This document shows positions 49,266 through 57,683 of a stretch of 64,000 bases of DNA, piece by piece. Source of the stretch: Actinacidiphila yanglinensis. Its GTDB lineage: Bacteria > Actinomycetota > Actinomycetes > Streptomycetales > Streptomycetaceae. The notes under the pieces are model-generated. The model was not told where the DNA came from. It made no database searches and saw only the letters and a list, made by a program, of their open reading frames with translations. Numbering within the stretch: the first letter of the stretch is position 1; every line of letters begins with the position of its first letter. The stretch lies in assembly GCF_900107965.1 (NCBI RefSeq), contig NZ_FNVU01000007.1, positions 357,216 to 421,215 on the forward strand. The letters are read 5' to 3'. The translations under genes were made by a program, and so were the position numbers.

Positions 49266-50622
49266 GGCCCGCCTCGATTCGGTTCTGTGCCACCCGGGTC
49301 GGCGGCCGGGTGTCGGCCCGGCTGACGGCGGCGACCGCCTGCGGGTCGAGGTCGAAGAGTTCGCGCAGCGCGTCGGCGTACCCGGCGCCGCCGGGCTCAC
49401 CGGCGAGCTGCTTGACCCGCACGGTCGGAGCGTGCAGGAGCTTGTCCACCACGCGTCGCACCGTCTGGGTGATCTCGGCGCGCTGCTTGTCGTCCAGATC
49501 GGGCAGCCTACCGTCGAGTCGGGAAAGTTCACCCGCCACGACATCGGCCGCCATGGCGCGCAGCGCCACCACGGTGGGGGTGATCCGGGCCGCCCGCTGG
49601 GCCGCGCCGAAGGCGGCGACCTCCTCGGAGACGATGGCCCGCACCTGGTCCACGTCGGCGGCCATCGGCGCGTCGGCGGAGGCCGCGGCGAGCGACTCGA
49701 TGTCCGCGAAGTGCAGTCCCTCGATCCGGTGGGCGGCCGCGTCGACGTCCCGCGGCATCGCCAGGTCGAGCACGGCCAGCGGGCCGTCGCCGGTGCGCCG
49801 CTCGACCGCGGCGGCGAGGTCGTCGGCGGTCAGCACCAGGCCGGTGGAACCGGTGCAGGACACGACGAGGTCGGCGCGGGAGACCGCGTCGGGCACGTCG
49901 GCGATGGTCAGGGCGCGGGCGGTCAGGCCGGGGTTCTGCTCGGCCAGTGCGGCCGCCAGTCGCTGGGCGCGCTCGACGGTGCGGTTGGCGATGGCCAGCT
50001 CGCGCACGCCGGCGCGGGCGAGCGTGGTGGCGGCCAGCGAGGACATCGATCCGGCGCCGACCACCAGGGCGCTGCGGCCGGCCAACGGGCCGGTGGCGGG
50101 GGCGAGCTGGGACAGTCCGAAGGTGACCAGGGACTGCCCGGCCCGGTCGATCCCGGTCTCGGAGTGGGCGCGCTTGCCGACCCGCAGCGCCTGCTGGAAC
50201 AGGTCGTTGATCATGCGGCCGGCGGTGTGCTGCTCCTGGCCGAGGGCCAGCGCGTCCTTGATCTGGCCGAGGATCTGGCCCTCGCCGACCACCATGGAGT
50301 CCAGCCCGCAGGCCACCGACAGCAGGTGGTGGACGGCGCGGTCCTCGTAGTGGACGTACAGGTGCGGGGTCAGCTCGTCCAGGCCGGCGCTGCTGTGCTG
50401 GGCGAGCAGCGTGGACAGTTCGGCCACACCGGCGTGGAACTTGTCGACGTCGGCGTACAGCTCTATGCGGTTGCAGGTGGCCAGCACCGCGGCCTCGGTG
50501 GCCGGTTCGGTGGCGACCGCGTCCTGGAGCAGTTTGGGGCGGGCCCCCTCGGGCAGCGCGGCGCGCTCGAGGACGCTGACAGGTGCGGTGCGGTGGCTCA
50601 GCCCCACGACGAGAAGACTCAT
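49258..50622 (-). CDS. hemA: Glutamyl-tRNA reductase
   Basis: A 454-residue enzyme of the C5 pathway that reduces glutamyl-tRNA to glutamate-1-semialdehyde. The catalytic Cys50 sits in ATCNRIELY. The NADPH site follows at LVVGAGSMSSLAATTL (about 187-202), and the dimerisation region is at the C-terminus. ATG 50622 is preceded by GAGGG at 6 nt; ATG 50628 is an in-frame alternative. HemL, which uses the product, is encoded at 21009-22322. Probably transcribed with rex under NADH/NAD+ control. Confidence 0.95.
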   Translation of the reverse strand: MSLLVVGLSHRTAPVSVLERAALPEGARPKLLQDAVATEPATEAAVLATCNRIELYADVDKFHAGVAELSTLLAQHSSAGLDELTPHLYVHYEDRAVHHLLSVACGLDSMVVGEGQILGQIKDALALGQEQHTAGRMINDLFQQALRVGKRAHSETGIDRAGQSLVTFGLSQLAPATGPLAGRSALVVGAGSMSSLAATTLARAGVRELAIANRTVERAQRLAAALAEQNPGLTARALTIADVPDAVSRADLVVSCTGSTGLVLTADDLAAAVERRTGDGPLAVLDLAMPRDVDAAAHRIEGLHFADIESLAAASADAPMAADVDQVRAIVSEEVAAFGAAQRAARITPTVVALRAMAADVVAGELSRLDGRLPDLDDKQRAEITQTVRRVVDKLLHAPTVRVKQLAGEPGGAGYADALRELFDLDPQAVAAVSRADTRPPTRVAQNRIEAGHE

Positions 50623-50695
50623 GCGCATCCCTCGCTGCGCTCGGGCCGGCCTTCGTCCGGGACGCACCTTTCCATGATGTGCTCGCTGCGCTCGC

Positions 50696-51406
50696 TCATG
50701 CGGGCATCACGGCGGGTACGTCACCGTCCGGGTCCTGGCGTTCCTCACCGGCCTTGCGCTGCTCGTGGAAGGCGAGGATCTGCAGCTCGATGGAGAGGTC
50801 GACCTTGCGCACGTCCACCCCGTCGGGGACCGACAGCACGGTGGGCGCGAAGTTCAGGATGGAGGTGACGCCGGCCGCGACGAGGCGGTCGGTGACCTCC
50901 TGGGCGGCGCCGGCCGGAGTGGCGATCACACCGATGGAGACCTGGTTGTCCGCGACGATGGCCTCGAGTTCGTCGATGTGCCGCACCGGCAGGCCCGCGA
51001 CCAGCCGTCCGGCCAGGCCCGCGTCGGCGTCCAGCAGCGCGGCGACCCGGAAGCCGCGGGAGGCGAACCCGCCGTAGTTGGCGAGGGCGGCGCCGAGGTT
51101 GCCGATACCGACGATCACGACCGGCCAGTCCTGGGTGAGGCCGAGTTCCCGGCTGATCTGGTACACGAGGTACTCGACGTCGTAGCCGACCCCCCTGGTC
51201 CCGTAGGAGCCGAGGTAGGAGAAGTCCTTGCGCAGCTTCGCGGAGTTGACTCCGGCGGCGGCGGCGAGTTCTTCGGAGGAGACGGTGGGCACCGAGCGCT
51301 CCGAGAGTGCTGTCAGTGCCCGCAGATACAGCGGAAGCCTGGCGACGGTGGCCTCGGGAATTCCTCGGCCGCGGGTCGCCGGACGGTGTGTTCGGCCAGT
51401 TGCCAC
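50696..51406 (-). CDS. rex: Redox-sensing transcriptional repressor Rex
   Basis: A 236-residue repressor that senses NADH/NAD+. The winged-helix domain (about 15-85) has IPEATVARLPLYLRAL and the NSAKLRKDFSYLGSYGTRG recognition region. The Rossmann domain starts at PVVIVGIGNLGAALANYGG (about 95-113) with the GxGxxG motif. Rex leaves DNA when NADH rises. GTG 51406 is preceded by CAGGAG at close spacing. A nearly perfect Rex operator lies 75 bp upstream (51481-51502), so it controls its own operon, as in S. coelicolor, from family knowledge. hemA follows 73 bp downstream. Confidence 0.96.
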   Translation of the reverse strand: MATGRTHRPATRGRGIPEATVARLPLYLRALTALSERSVPTVSSEELAAAAGVNSAKLRKDFSYLGSYGTRGVGYDVEYLVYQISRELGLTQDWPVVIVGIGNLGAALANYGGFASRGFRVAALLDADAGLAGRLVAGLPVRHIDELEAIVADNQVSIGVIATPAGAAQEVTDRLVAAGVTSILNFAPTVLSVPDGVDVRKVDLSIELQILAFHEQRKAGEERQDPDGDVPAVMPA

Positions 51407-51480
51407 GGTGCTCCTGCGGGTAGAGCTGGGCTGAGGGCGACCACGGTCTTTGGGGACGCCCCGTGGACGCCAGGCTATGT

Positions 51481-51502
51481 CTTTGTGAACGCGTGCACAA
51501 AG
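51481..51502. promoter_or_regulatory. Rex operator (ROP) of the rex-hemACD operon
   Basis: CTTTGTGAACGCGTGCACAAAG fits the Rex consensus TTGTGAAN4TTCACAA. The 11-bp arms are complementary except at one position. It lies 75 bp upstream of the rex start on the minus strand, where a Rex-regulated promoter is expected. Confidence 0.85.
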
Positions 51503-51537
51503 ATGGTGTCCGATTTGCCCGGCGGAAGTGATGGGCA

Positions 51538-52233
51538 TCACGCATGCCCATGCCGGGCATTCGGCACTGTTCGCCGCCCCGAATCGTTGCTGCGCCGCAC
51601 CCACAACCCCTCCGCCGAGGCCAGCGCACCGGACGGCTCCGGCCAGTGCAGCGCGGCCGCGGCGGCCAGCGCCTCGGACAACCCGGGCAGCGCCGGGGCG
51701 TGGTGGGCCAGCAGCGCCGCGGTCGCGCGGGCGTCACCGAGCGCGGTGTGCGGACTCCAGTCGGTGAGCCCGATCGCCGCGGCGCAGGCTCGCAGCGACA
51801 GCCCGTACGGGGAGCGGCCCGCGCCGGCGCCCGCGATCCGCATCGTGCACACCTCGGGCACCGGGGGCAGCCGCAGTCCCAGGCGTGCGTACTCGGCGAC
51901 CAGGAACGCCCGGTCGCAGCCGACGTTGTGCCCGACCAGCACCCGGCCGCGCAACAGCGCCAGCAGCCGCGCGGCGATCGCGTCGAACCGCGGCGCCTCG
52001 CTCAGGTGCTCCGGCTCGATGCCGTGGATGTGGGTGGGGCCGACCGGCCCCTGCGGGTCGACCAGGGTCGTGAACTCGCCCTGCGGCACCAGGTCCTGGT
52101 CCAGCAGCAGCACCGCGAGTTCGACCACCCGGTGCCGGTGCGAGGACGATCCGGTCGCCTCCAGGTCGACGACGGCATAGCCGTACGCACCCTCGGTCCG
52201 GCCCGGAAGCACGCGTCCACACTCCTCACGCAT
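51538..52233 (-). CDS. 3'-5' exonuclease, DnaQ/epsilon-like (DEDDh)
   Basis: A 231-residue protein with the DEDDh exonuclease core: VVDLEATGS at 21-29 supplies the first Asp and Glu, VLVGHNVGCDRAFL at about 95-110 supplies a His/Asp, and SPHTALGDARATAAL supplies the HxxxxD motif (His and Asp). The usual DxET is DLEA here, so the metal-site Thr is Ala. It may act in DNA repair or RNA trimming. ATG 52233 is used. It is upstream of rex on the same strand, separated by the Rex operator region; it is not part of the redox operon. Confidence 0.85.
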   Translation of the reverse strand: MREECGRVLPGRTEGAYGYAVVDLEATGSSSHRHRVVELAVLLLDQDLVPQGEFTTLVDPQGPVGPTHIHGIEPEHLSEAPRFDAIAARLLALLRGRVLVGHNVGCDRAFLVAEYARLGLRLPPVPEVCTMRIAGAGAGRSPYGLSLRACAAAIGLTDWSPHTALGDARATAALLAHHAPALPGLSEALAAAAALHWPEPSGALASAEGLWVRRSNDSGRRTVPNARHGHA

Positions 52234-52346
52234 CGCCCCCGGGTGTACAAAACGCCCTCGATGGTAATCGAATATGCGGGTACGGAGGTAATGCGCTCAA
52301 AATGCCCATGCGTTCGTGCACGGATTCACGTGGGCCTACCGGCGGG

Positions 52347-52607
52347 TCAGGCGGTGAGGGCCGCCCGCAGCCGCTGCTCGTCGACCCGCCAGAAGGTGTG
52401 CTGCTCGCCGTCGACCAGCACCACCGGGATCTGCTCCCAGTACCGGTCGTACAACTCGGCGTCCTGGGTGATGTCCTGCTCGGTCACCTCCGCGCCGGTC
52501 TGCGCCGCGACCCGCTCCACCACGGCGCGGGCGTCGTCGCACAGGTGGCAGCCGGGCTTGCCGATCAGGGTCACCGTCTTCGGGGGCGTCGTCGTCATAC
52601 CCGCCAT
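52347..52607 (-). CDS. Glutaredoxin-like protein (DUF836 family)
   Basis: An 86-residue small protein with a thioredoxin-like fold. The CxxC motif is GKPGCHLCDD, with the two Cys at about positions 20 and 23. VVLVDGEQHTFWRVDEQRLRAAL forms the C-terminal strand and helix. It resembles small glutaredoxin-like proteins of the DUF836 (Glrx-like) family. It would serve thiol redox exchange; no partner is visible. ATG 52607 and ATG 52598 are alternative starts. It is divergent from the HAD phosphatase gene. Confidence 0.85.
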   Translation of the reverse strand: MAGMTTTPPKTVTLIGKPGCHLCDDARAVVERVAAQTGAEVTEQDITQDAELYDRYWEQIPVVLVDGEQHTFWRVDEQRLRAALTA

Positions 52608-52681
52608 TGTGTCCCGCCCCGTTCACGCGCCCGCATCCCGGGCGAAGCGGCCCCGACCCCTGATCTGGTTATGCTCGCGCC

Positions 52682-53608
52682 ATGGCCGCTCTCAAATGGC
52701 TCACCCCCCGTAGGCAGTCCGCCACCGAGCGGAGCGTGCTGGCAGGAGAGGCCGCCGCGGAGGCCGCGCTCGACAGTGGGGCGCGGTCGGCCGACGCGAC
52801 CGCCGAATCGCACGAACCTCCGTTCCCGGTCGCGGGCGACCCCCGGGCCGCCGCCTTCTTCGACCTCGACAACACCGTGATGCAGGGTGCCGCCCTCTTC
52901 CACTTCGGCCGCGGGCTGTACAAGCGGAAGTTCTTCGACAAGCGCGACCTGCTCCGCTTCGCCTGGCAGCAGGCGTACTTCCGGTTGGCCGGTTCCGAGG
53001 ACCCCGAACACATGCAGGACGCCCGCGACAGCGCGCTGTCCATCGTCAAGGGGCACCGCGTCGAGGAACTGATGAGCATCGGCGAGGAGATCTACGACGA
53101 GTACATGGCCGGCAAGATCTGGCCGGGCACCCGGGCGCTCGCCCAGGCCCACCTCGACGCCGGGCAGCGGGTCTGGCTGGTCACGGCCGCGCCCGTGGAG
53201 ACCGCGACGATCATCGCCCGCCGGCTCGGGCTGACCGGGGCGCTCGGCACGGTCGCCGAGTCGGTCGGCGGGGTCTACACCGGGCGGCTGGTCGGCGAGC
53301 CGCTGCACGGCCCGGCCAAGGCGGAGGCGGTCCGCGCGCTGGCGACCGCCGAGGACCTGGACCTGTCGCGGTGCGCGGCGTACAGCGACTCCACCAACGA
53401 CATCCCGATGCTCTCGCTGGTCGGGCACCCGTACGCGGTCAACCCCGACAGCGCGCTGCGCCGGCACGCGCGCGCGGAGGGCTGGCGGCTGCGGGACTAC
53501 CGCACGGGGCGCAAGGCCGTGAAGATCGGCGTCCCGGCGGCCGCGGGCATGGGCGCCGTCGCGGGCGGGGTCCTGGCCGCGGTGGCCGTCCGGCGCCGCT
53601 ACCGCTGA
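52682..53608 (+). CDS. HAD-IB family hydrolase (SerB/CicA-like)
   Basis: A 308-residue phosphatase with a C-terminal hydrophobic anchor. The nucleophile motif is FFDLDNT (Asp61 and Asp63), followed by the HAD-IB helical cap (about 75-150), LVTAAPVETA as motif II and YSDSTNDIPMLSLVG as motif IV. The last 30 residues (AAGMGAVAGGVLAAVAVRRRYR) look like a tail anchor. Family members dephosphorylate phosphoserine or lipid phosphates. It precedes bldN but is separated from it by a 368-bp gap; it is not obviously part of development. Confidence 0.85.
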   Translation: MAALKWLTPRRQSATERSVLAGEAAAEAALDSGARSADATAESHEPPFPVAGDPRAAAFFDLDNTVMQGAALFHFGRGLYKRKFFDKRDLLRFAWQQAYFRLAGSEDPEHMQDARDSALSIVKGHRVEELMSIGEEIYDEYMAGKIWPGTRALAQAHLDAGQRVWLVTAAPVETATIIARRLGLTGALGTVAESVGGVYTGRLVGEPLHGPAKAEAVRALATAEDLDLSRCAAYSDSTNDIPMLSLVGHPYAVNPDSALRRHARAEGWRLRDYRTGRKAVKIGVPAAAGMGAVAGGVLAAVAVRRRYR

Positions 53609-53976
53609 ACCGCGGGGGCCGCCCGCGCCGCCCTTCCCGGGGCGGATCCGGCGGCTCCCCCGCGCGTTGCGGTCGCCCGCCGACCACCCTCCGACCGACG
53701 TCCGGCCGTACTTCCGGCGGACCTCGACACGGACACAACACGCGCTTCACACGAGCGCTTCACGACCGGAAGTGGTCAACTGGCGTGCCCTGTTCGATAA
53801 TTGGTCGATCACCATTCCGCACAGGAAGTGCCGGAAACGGCGAATTCCACAACTCGGTGTAGCGTCGCCTGTACGAAGCGTTATTCTCCTCAGACGCATT
53901 CCGGTACCCACACGTCGCCACGACGGGTGAACGGTCCCGTACTGCACGTGATGGAAGTTCTGCCTCTGGGAGTCCC
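53609..53976 (+). promoter_or_regulatory. bldN: Long upstream region of bldN
   Basis: A 368-bp gap, less GC-rich after about 53750. A candidate sigma-70-type promoter reads TGGTCA at 53773-53778 and GATAAT at 53796-53801 with a 17-bp spacer, of weak -35 quality. A partial match to the BldD consensus lies at 53850-53862 (CAACTCGGTGTAG, about six of nine informative positions). In Streptomyces the bldN promoter is BldD-repressed, so a BldD site is expected here. A leader of over 100 nt is likely. No RNA gene is evident. Confidence 0.45.
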
Positions 53977-54780
53977 GTGTACCCACACGACGGGGTTGTC
54001 ACCTCCGGCCTGGCTGCGCTGCGCGCTCTGGTCCTCGACCAGTTGCCGCGTACGGTCCCCGCGTACGCCGTGCCCACCCTCGCCACGTCCGGTCCCACCG
54101 TCCCCGGCTCGGCCTACGCCCTTGCCGAAGTCAGCACCGCCGCAGGCAGACGCACCCGCACCAGTGGCCCGCAGCGCGGCCAGACCGCCGCCGACCGCGC
54201 CACCCAAGCCCGACGGCCCGCGTCGGACACCGACAGCGGCCGCATGATGGACCTGGTCGAAGCCGCGCAGGCGGGCGAGACCGAGGCCTTCGGGCGGCTG
54301 TACGACCACTACAGCGACACCGTCTACCGCTACATCTACTACCGCGTCGGCTCCAAGGCGACCGCCGAGGACCTGACCAGCGAGACGTTCCTGCGCGCCC
54401 TGCGCCGGATCGGCACCTTCACCTGGCAGGGCCGCGATTTCGGCGCCTGGCTGGTCACCATCGCCAGGAATCTGGTCGCCGACCATTTCAAGTCGAGCAG
54501 ATTCCGGCTCGAAGTGACCACCGGCGAAATGCTGGACGCCAACGAGGTGGCCCGCAGCCCCGAGGAATCGGTCCTGGAACAGCTCTCCAACGAGGCGCTG
54601 CTCACCGCCGTCCGCAAACTCAACCCGCAGCAGCAGGAATGCATCACGCTGCGCTTCCTGCAGGGCCTGTCGGTGGCCGAGACCGCCCGCGTGATGGGCA
54701 AGAACGAGGGAGCCATCAAGACGCTCCAGTACCGTGCCGTACGCACCCTGGCCCGCCTGCTGCCCGAAGACGCCAGGTGA
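53977..54780 (+). CDS. bldN: RNA polymerase ECF sigma factor BldN, with prosequence
   Basis: A 267-residue ECF sigma factor that drives aerial-hypha genes in Streptomyces. The first 88 residues or so are an N-terminal extension (MYPHDGVVTSGLAALRALV) that in S. coelicolor is removed by processing. Sigma region 2 lies at about 90-165 (EAFGRLYDHYSDTVYRYIYYRVG). Region 4 lies at about 205-262 (LNPQQQECITLRFLQGLSVAETARVMGKNEGAIKTLQYRAVRTL). GTG 53977 is preceded by GGGAG. rsbN follows with a sigma-BldN-type promoter between. The sequence is extremely close to the known BldN; identification is firm. Confidence 0.96.
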   Translation: MYPHDGVVTSGLAALRALVLDQLPRTVPAYAVPTLATSGPTVPGSAYALAEVSTAAGRRTRTSGPQRGQTAADRATQARRPASDTDSGRMMDLVEAAQAGETEAFGRLYDHYSDTVYRYIYYRVGSKATAEDLTSETFLRALRRIGTFTWQGRDFGAWLVTIARNLVADHFKSSRFRLEVTTGEMLDANEVARSPEESVLEQLSNEALLTAVRKLNPQQQECITLRFLQGLSVAETARVMGKNEGAIKTLQYRAVRTLARLLPEDAR

Positions 54781-54819
54781 GCCCCGCGTGCGGTGCGCCC
54801 TGCCCGATCATCAGACCTG

Positions 54820-54848
54820 CGTAACCCAACCGGACCGGCACTCGTTGC
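54820..54848 (+). promoter_or_regulatory. rsbN: Probable sigma-BldN promoter of rsbN
   Basis: CGTAAC at 54820-54825 and CGTTGC at 54843-54848 are separated by 17 bp. They match the sigma-BldN consensus CGTAAC / CGTTGA known from bldM, with one mismatch at the last base of the -10. The site is 131-159 bp upstream of the rsbN start, in the right orientation. It means the anti-sigma gene is probably transcribed by its own target sigma factor. Confidence 0.7.
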
Positions 54849-54978
54849 ATCACATGCAGACACTTCCGCGCCGCACGCCGCTCAGCGTTTTTCACCCGAT
54901 CGGGTGGACGGCATCGGGCAGGGCAACCTTCCGGACGGCTGAGGGAGTCGAGTGTGGAGACGAGAGGAGGTGCCGCCC

Positions 54979-56319
54979 GTGATCGGACAGGCAACGGCAC
55001 ACCGCCGGGCGAACGCCTTCGCCCAGGCGGTCGAGGACGCCGGGCTGGACGGCGGCCGCGAGGAGACCACCGGTGAGCACGGCGCCGGTGCCGGTGCGGA
55101 CGCCACTGCCGACGACCCCAGGACCGGTGCCCGTGGCACCGGTTCCGGCGGTCGGGACAAACACGGCGCGCACAGCGCCGGTGGGCACGGCGCGGGACAC
55201 GGCTCCCATGCCGCCGACCGGAACGCCGACCCCGAGCAGGTCTCGATGGTCGCGCTCGCCGGCGCCCTCGGCCGGCGCCCCCGCCCCGCCATGGACCCCG
55301 AGAGCAAGACGGTGCAGCGCGCCCAGCTCATCGCGGCCATGGAGCAGGCGATCGCCGACGGCAGCTTCCGCGCCACCGCCCGGGTGCCCGAGCAGCGCGC
55401 CGAGAGCAGCCGGCCCGCGTCCGCGCTGCGCAGGCTCGCGCCGCGCTCCCGGCTGTCGCGCCGGATCGCGGTGGGCGGGCTGACCATGGGGGTCGCCGCG
55501 GGTGCCTTCGGCGGAGTCGCGGCGGCGAGTACCAACGCGCTTCCCGGGGACAGCCTGTACGGCCTCAAGCGCAGCATGGAGGACATCAAGCTCGACATGG
55601 CGGGCAACGACGCCTCCCGCGGCAAGGTCTACCTCGACATGGCGTCCACCCGCATGCAGGAGGCGCGCCGGCTGATGGACCGCGGGCGCGGCGGACAGCT
55701 CGACGACGAGTCGGTCGGCGAGGTGCGCAGGGCGCTGTCCGGGATGAACCAGGAGGCGTCCGAGGGGCACCGGCTGCTCACGGCGGCCTACCGGAAGGAC
55801 GGCTCGCTGCAGCCGATGGAGCTGCTGAACACCTTCGCGGAGAGCCACCGGGAGAGCTGGACCGATCTCAGCGGGAAGCTGCCCAGCCAACTCGCCGACG
55901 TCTCCGACCAGGTGACCTCGCTCTTCGACGCCATAGACGCGGAGGTCGCTCCGCTCTCCCTGCCGCAGAAGGACACCCCCGGCACGCCCGCCACCCGCGG
56001 CGGGACCGGCAACGGGTCCGGCCACAGCGGCGGTACGCCCACCGGCGGGCCGTCGGGCACCCCGTCCGCCACCACCACGGCGAAGGGCTCGGCGGGCGAG
56101 GACAGCGGTCAGACCCCCAGCCCGTCGCCCTCCGGCAGCGTTCCCGACGGGCTCATCGGCGGCTCGGGCAACCTGTTCGACACGCCCACCGGACAGCCCA
56201 CCACCGGGACGACCCCGACGGAGACCCCCACCACACCGCACTCCGTCGAGCTGCCCCCGCTGCTGCCCGGTCTCCTTCCGGGTCTCGGCCTGACCAGCAG
56301 CGACGACGACCAGGGCTGA
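54979..56319 (+). CDS. rsbN: Anti-sigma factor RsbN, membrane-anchored
   Basis: A 446-residue protein. The N-terminal region (MIGQATAHRRANAFAQAVED) is cytoplasmic and would bind sigma-BldN; residues about 30-85 are His/Gly/Asp-rich. One transmembrane segment spans about 163-184. A DUF5667-like extracytoplasmic helical domain follows (about 190-340: DSLYGLKRSMEDIKLDMAGN, ESHRESWTDLSGKLP). The C-terminal 120 residues are Pro/Thr/Ser-rich. GTG 54979 is preceded by GAGAGGAGG. Its position right after bldN identifies it as RsbN. The fold of the sigma-binding domain does not resemble ZAS anti-sigma factors, as reported for RsbN. Confidence 0.92.
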   Translation: MIGQATAHRRANAFAQAVEDAGLDGGREETTGEHGAGAGADATADDPRTGARGTGSGGRDKHGAHSAGGHGAGHGSHAADRNADPEQVSMVALAGALGRRPRPAMDPESKTVQRAQLIAAMEQAIADGSFRATARVPEQRAESSRPASALRRLAPRSRLSRRIAVGGLTMGVAAGAFGGVAAASTNALPGDSLYGLKRSMEDIKLDMAGNDASRGKVYLDMASTRMQEARRLMDRGRGGQLDDESVGEVRRALSGMNQEASEGHRLLTAAYRKDGSLQPMELLNTFAESHRESWTDLSGKLPSQLADVSDQVTSLFDAIDAEVAPLSLPQKDTPGTPATRGGTGNGSGHSGGTPTGGPSGTPSATTTAKGSAGEDSGQTPSPSPSGSVPDGLIGGSGNLFDTPTGQPTTGTTPTETPTTPHSVELPPLLPGLLPGLGLTSSDDDQG

Positions 56320-56353
56320 GCCGGGAGCGCCGCAGCCGGCACGCAGAGCACGC

Positions 56354-56391
56354 AGAGGGGCGGTCACCCGCAACGGGTCGACCGCCCCTCT
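56354..56391. terminator. Bidirectional terminator hairpin after rsbN
   Basis: A 12-bp stem AGAGGGGCGGTC with its complement, with a further ACCCG/CGGGT pair inside the loop. It lies between the convergent rsbN and acyltransferase genes. Confidence 0.75.
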
Positions 56392-56424
56392 TCGTCCGGG
56401 CTCACCGGAGGAGCACCGAGCTCC

Positions 56425-57615
56425 TCAGAAGAACACCGACCGCCGCTCCACCAGAAGTTCGTACAGCGTGTGCTGGATCGTCTCGCGCACCTGGTCGGTC
56501 AGGTTGAACACGAGCATCGGGTCGTCCGCGGCCTCGGGCGGGTAGGTGTCGGTGGCGATGGGCTCGCCGAACTGGATCGTCCACTTGGTCGGCAGGGGCA
56601 GCAGGCCGAGCGGGCCGAGCCACGGGAAGGTGGGGGTGAGCGGGAAGTACGGGATGCCGAGGATCCGCGCGAGGGTACGGGAGTTGCCGATCATCGGGTA
56701 GATCTCCTCCGCGCCCACCACGGAGCACGGCACGATCGGCACCCTCGTCTTCAGCGCGGTCGCCACGAACCCGCCGCGCCCGAACCGCTGGAGCTTGTAC
56801 CGCTCGGAGAACGGCTTGCCGATGCCCTTGAAGCCCTCGGGCATCACCCCGACCACCTCGCCCCGCTCCAGCAGCAGCTGCGCGTCCTCCGCGCAGGCGA
56901 GGGTGTGACCGGCCTTCCGCGCCAGCTCGTTGACGACCGGGAGGACGAACACCAGGTCCGCGGCGAGCAGTCGCAGATGCCGCCCGGCCGGATGGTGGTC
57001 GTGCACGGCCACCTGCGTCATCAGCGCGTCGATCGGCAGCGTCCCGGAGTGGTTCGACACCACCAGGGCACCGCCCTCCGCGGGGATGTTCTCGATGCCT
57101 TTGACCTCGACCCGGAAGTACCCCTCGTACATGGGCCGGAGCAGCGACAGGAGCACCTGGTCGGTCAGGTCGGGGTCGAACCCGAACTCGTCGACGTCGT
57201 AGTCCCCCGTCACCCGGCGCCGCAGGAAGGACAGCCCCGCCGCGACCTTCTGCTCCCACGGCCCGCCGAGCAGCCGGTCCGCGACCGCGCCGAGCGCCGC
57301 GGGCAGCGACGTGCCCGGACCGGACCCGGACGCGTCGGAGGTGTCGGACGCGTCGGGCCCGGACCCGGCGGGAGCCTCGTCCCGCGGGCCGTCCGCGGCC
57401 GCTGCGGGCTCCGAGCCGTCCGCCTGCGCCGGAATGCCCGGACCGTCCTCCGGTACGGCCGCCAGCGGCGCCTGGGGGCCGCTCTCGGCCTTCTGTGCCG
57501 GCGCCGGCGCACCCGGCTTGCGCTCCCGGCCCCGTGACCGCCTCGCCCCGGTCCCGCCACCACTCCCGCGGCGACGGGCGTCGTCCCCGAAGGGAAGGAC
57601 CTTCGCGTCCGTCAT
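56425..57615 (-). CDS. PlsC-family acyltransferase
   Basis: A 396-residue protein. Residues 1-115 are Pro/Ala/Gly/Ser-rich and probably disordered. The catalytic domain (about 165-396) has SNHSGTLPID at 187-196, with His189 and Asp196. The spacing is H-x6-D, not the usual H-x4-D of PlsC. PEGFKGIGKPFS and IVPCSVVGAEEIYP follow as the later glycerol-phosphate acyltransferase motifs. It is likely an acyl-glycerol-phosphate acyltransferase-like protein with an unknown acceptor. ATG 57615 is used. The epimerase gene follows upstream on the same strand with a 68-bp gap. Confidence 0.8.
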   Translation of the reverse strand: MTDAKVLPFGDDARRRGSGGGTGARRSRGRERKPGAPAPAQKAESGPQAPLAAVPEDGPGIPAQADGSEPAAAADGPRDEAPAGSGPDASDTSDASGSGPGTSLPAALGAVADRLLGGPWEQKVAAGLSFLRRRVTGDYDVDEFGFDPDLTDQVLLSLLRPMYEGYFRVEVKGIENIPAEGGALVVSNHSGTLPIDALMTQVAVHDHHPAGRHLRLLAADLVFVLPVVNELARKAGHTLACAEDAQLLLERGEVVGVMPEGFKGIGKPFSERYKLQRFGRGGFVATALKTRVPIVPCSVVGAEEIYPMIGNSRTLARILGIPYFPLTPTFPWLGPLGLLPLPTKWTIQFGEPIATDTYPPEAADDPMLVFNLTDQVRETIQHTLYELLVERRSVFF

Positions 57616-57683
57616 GGCTGCCGCTCCTTCTGCCGCTGCGTGCCCTTGGGTCCTACGTGGTCCGGCGCCGCCGTGTTCACCGC

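Noticed and set aside
49265..49544. N-terminal extension of hemC upstream of ATG 49265
   Set aside because: The extra 93 codons lie inside hemA and are Ser/Arg-rich, unlike any HemC N-terminus.
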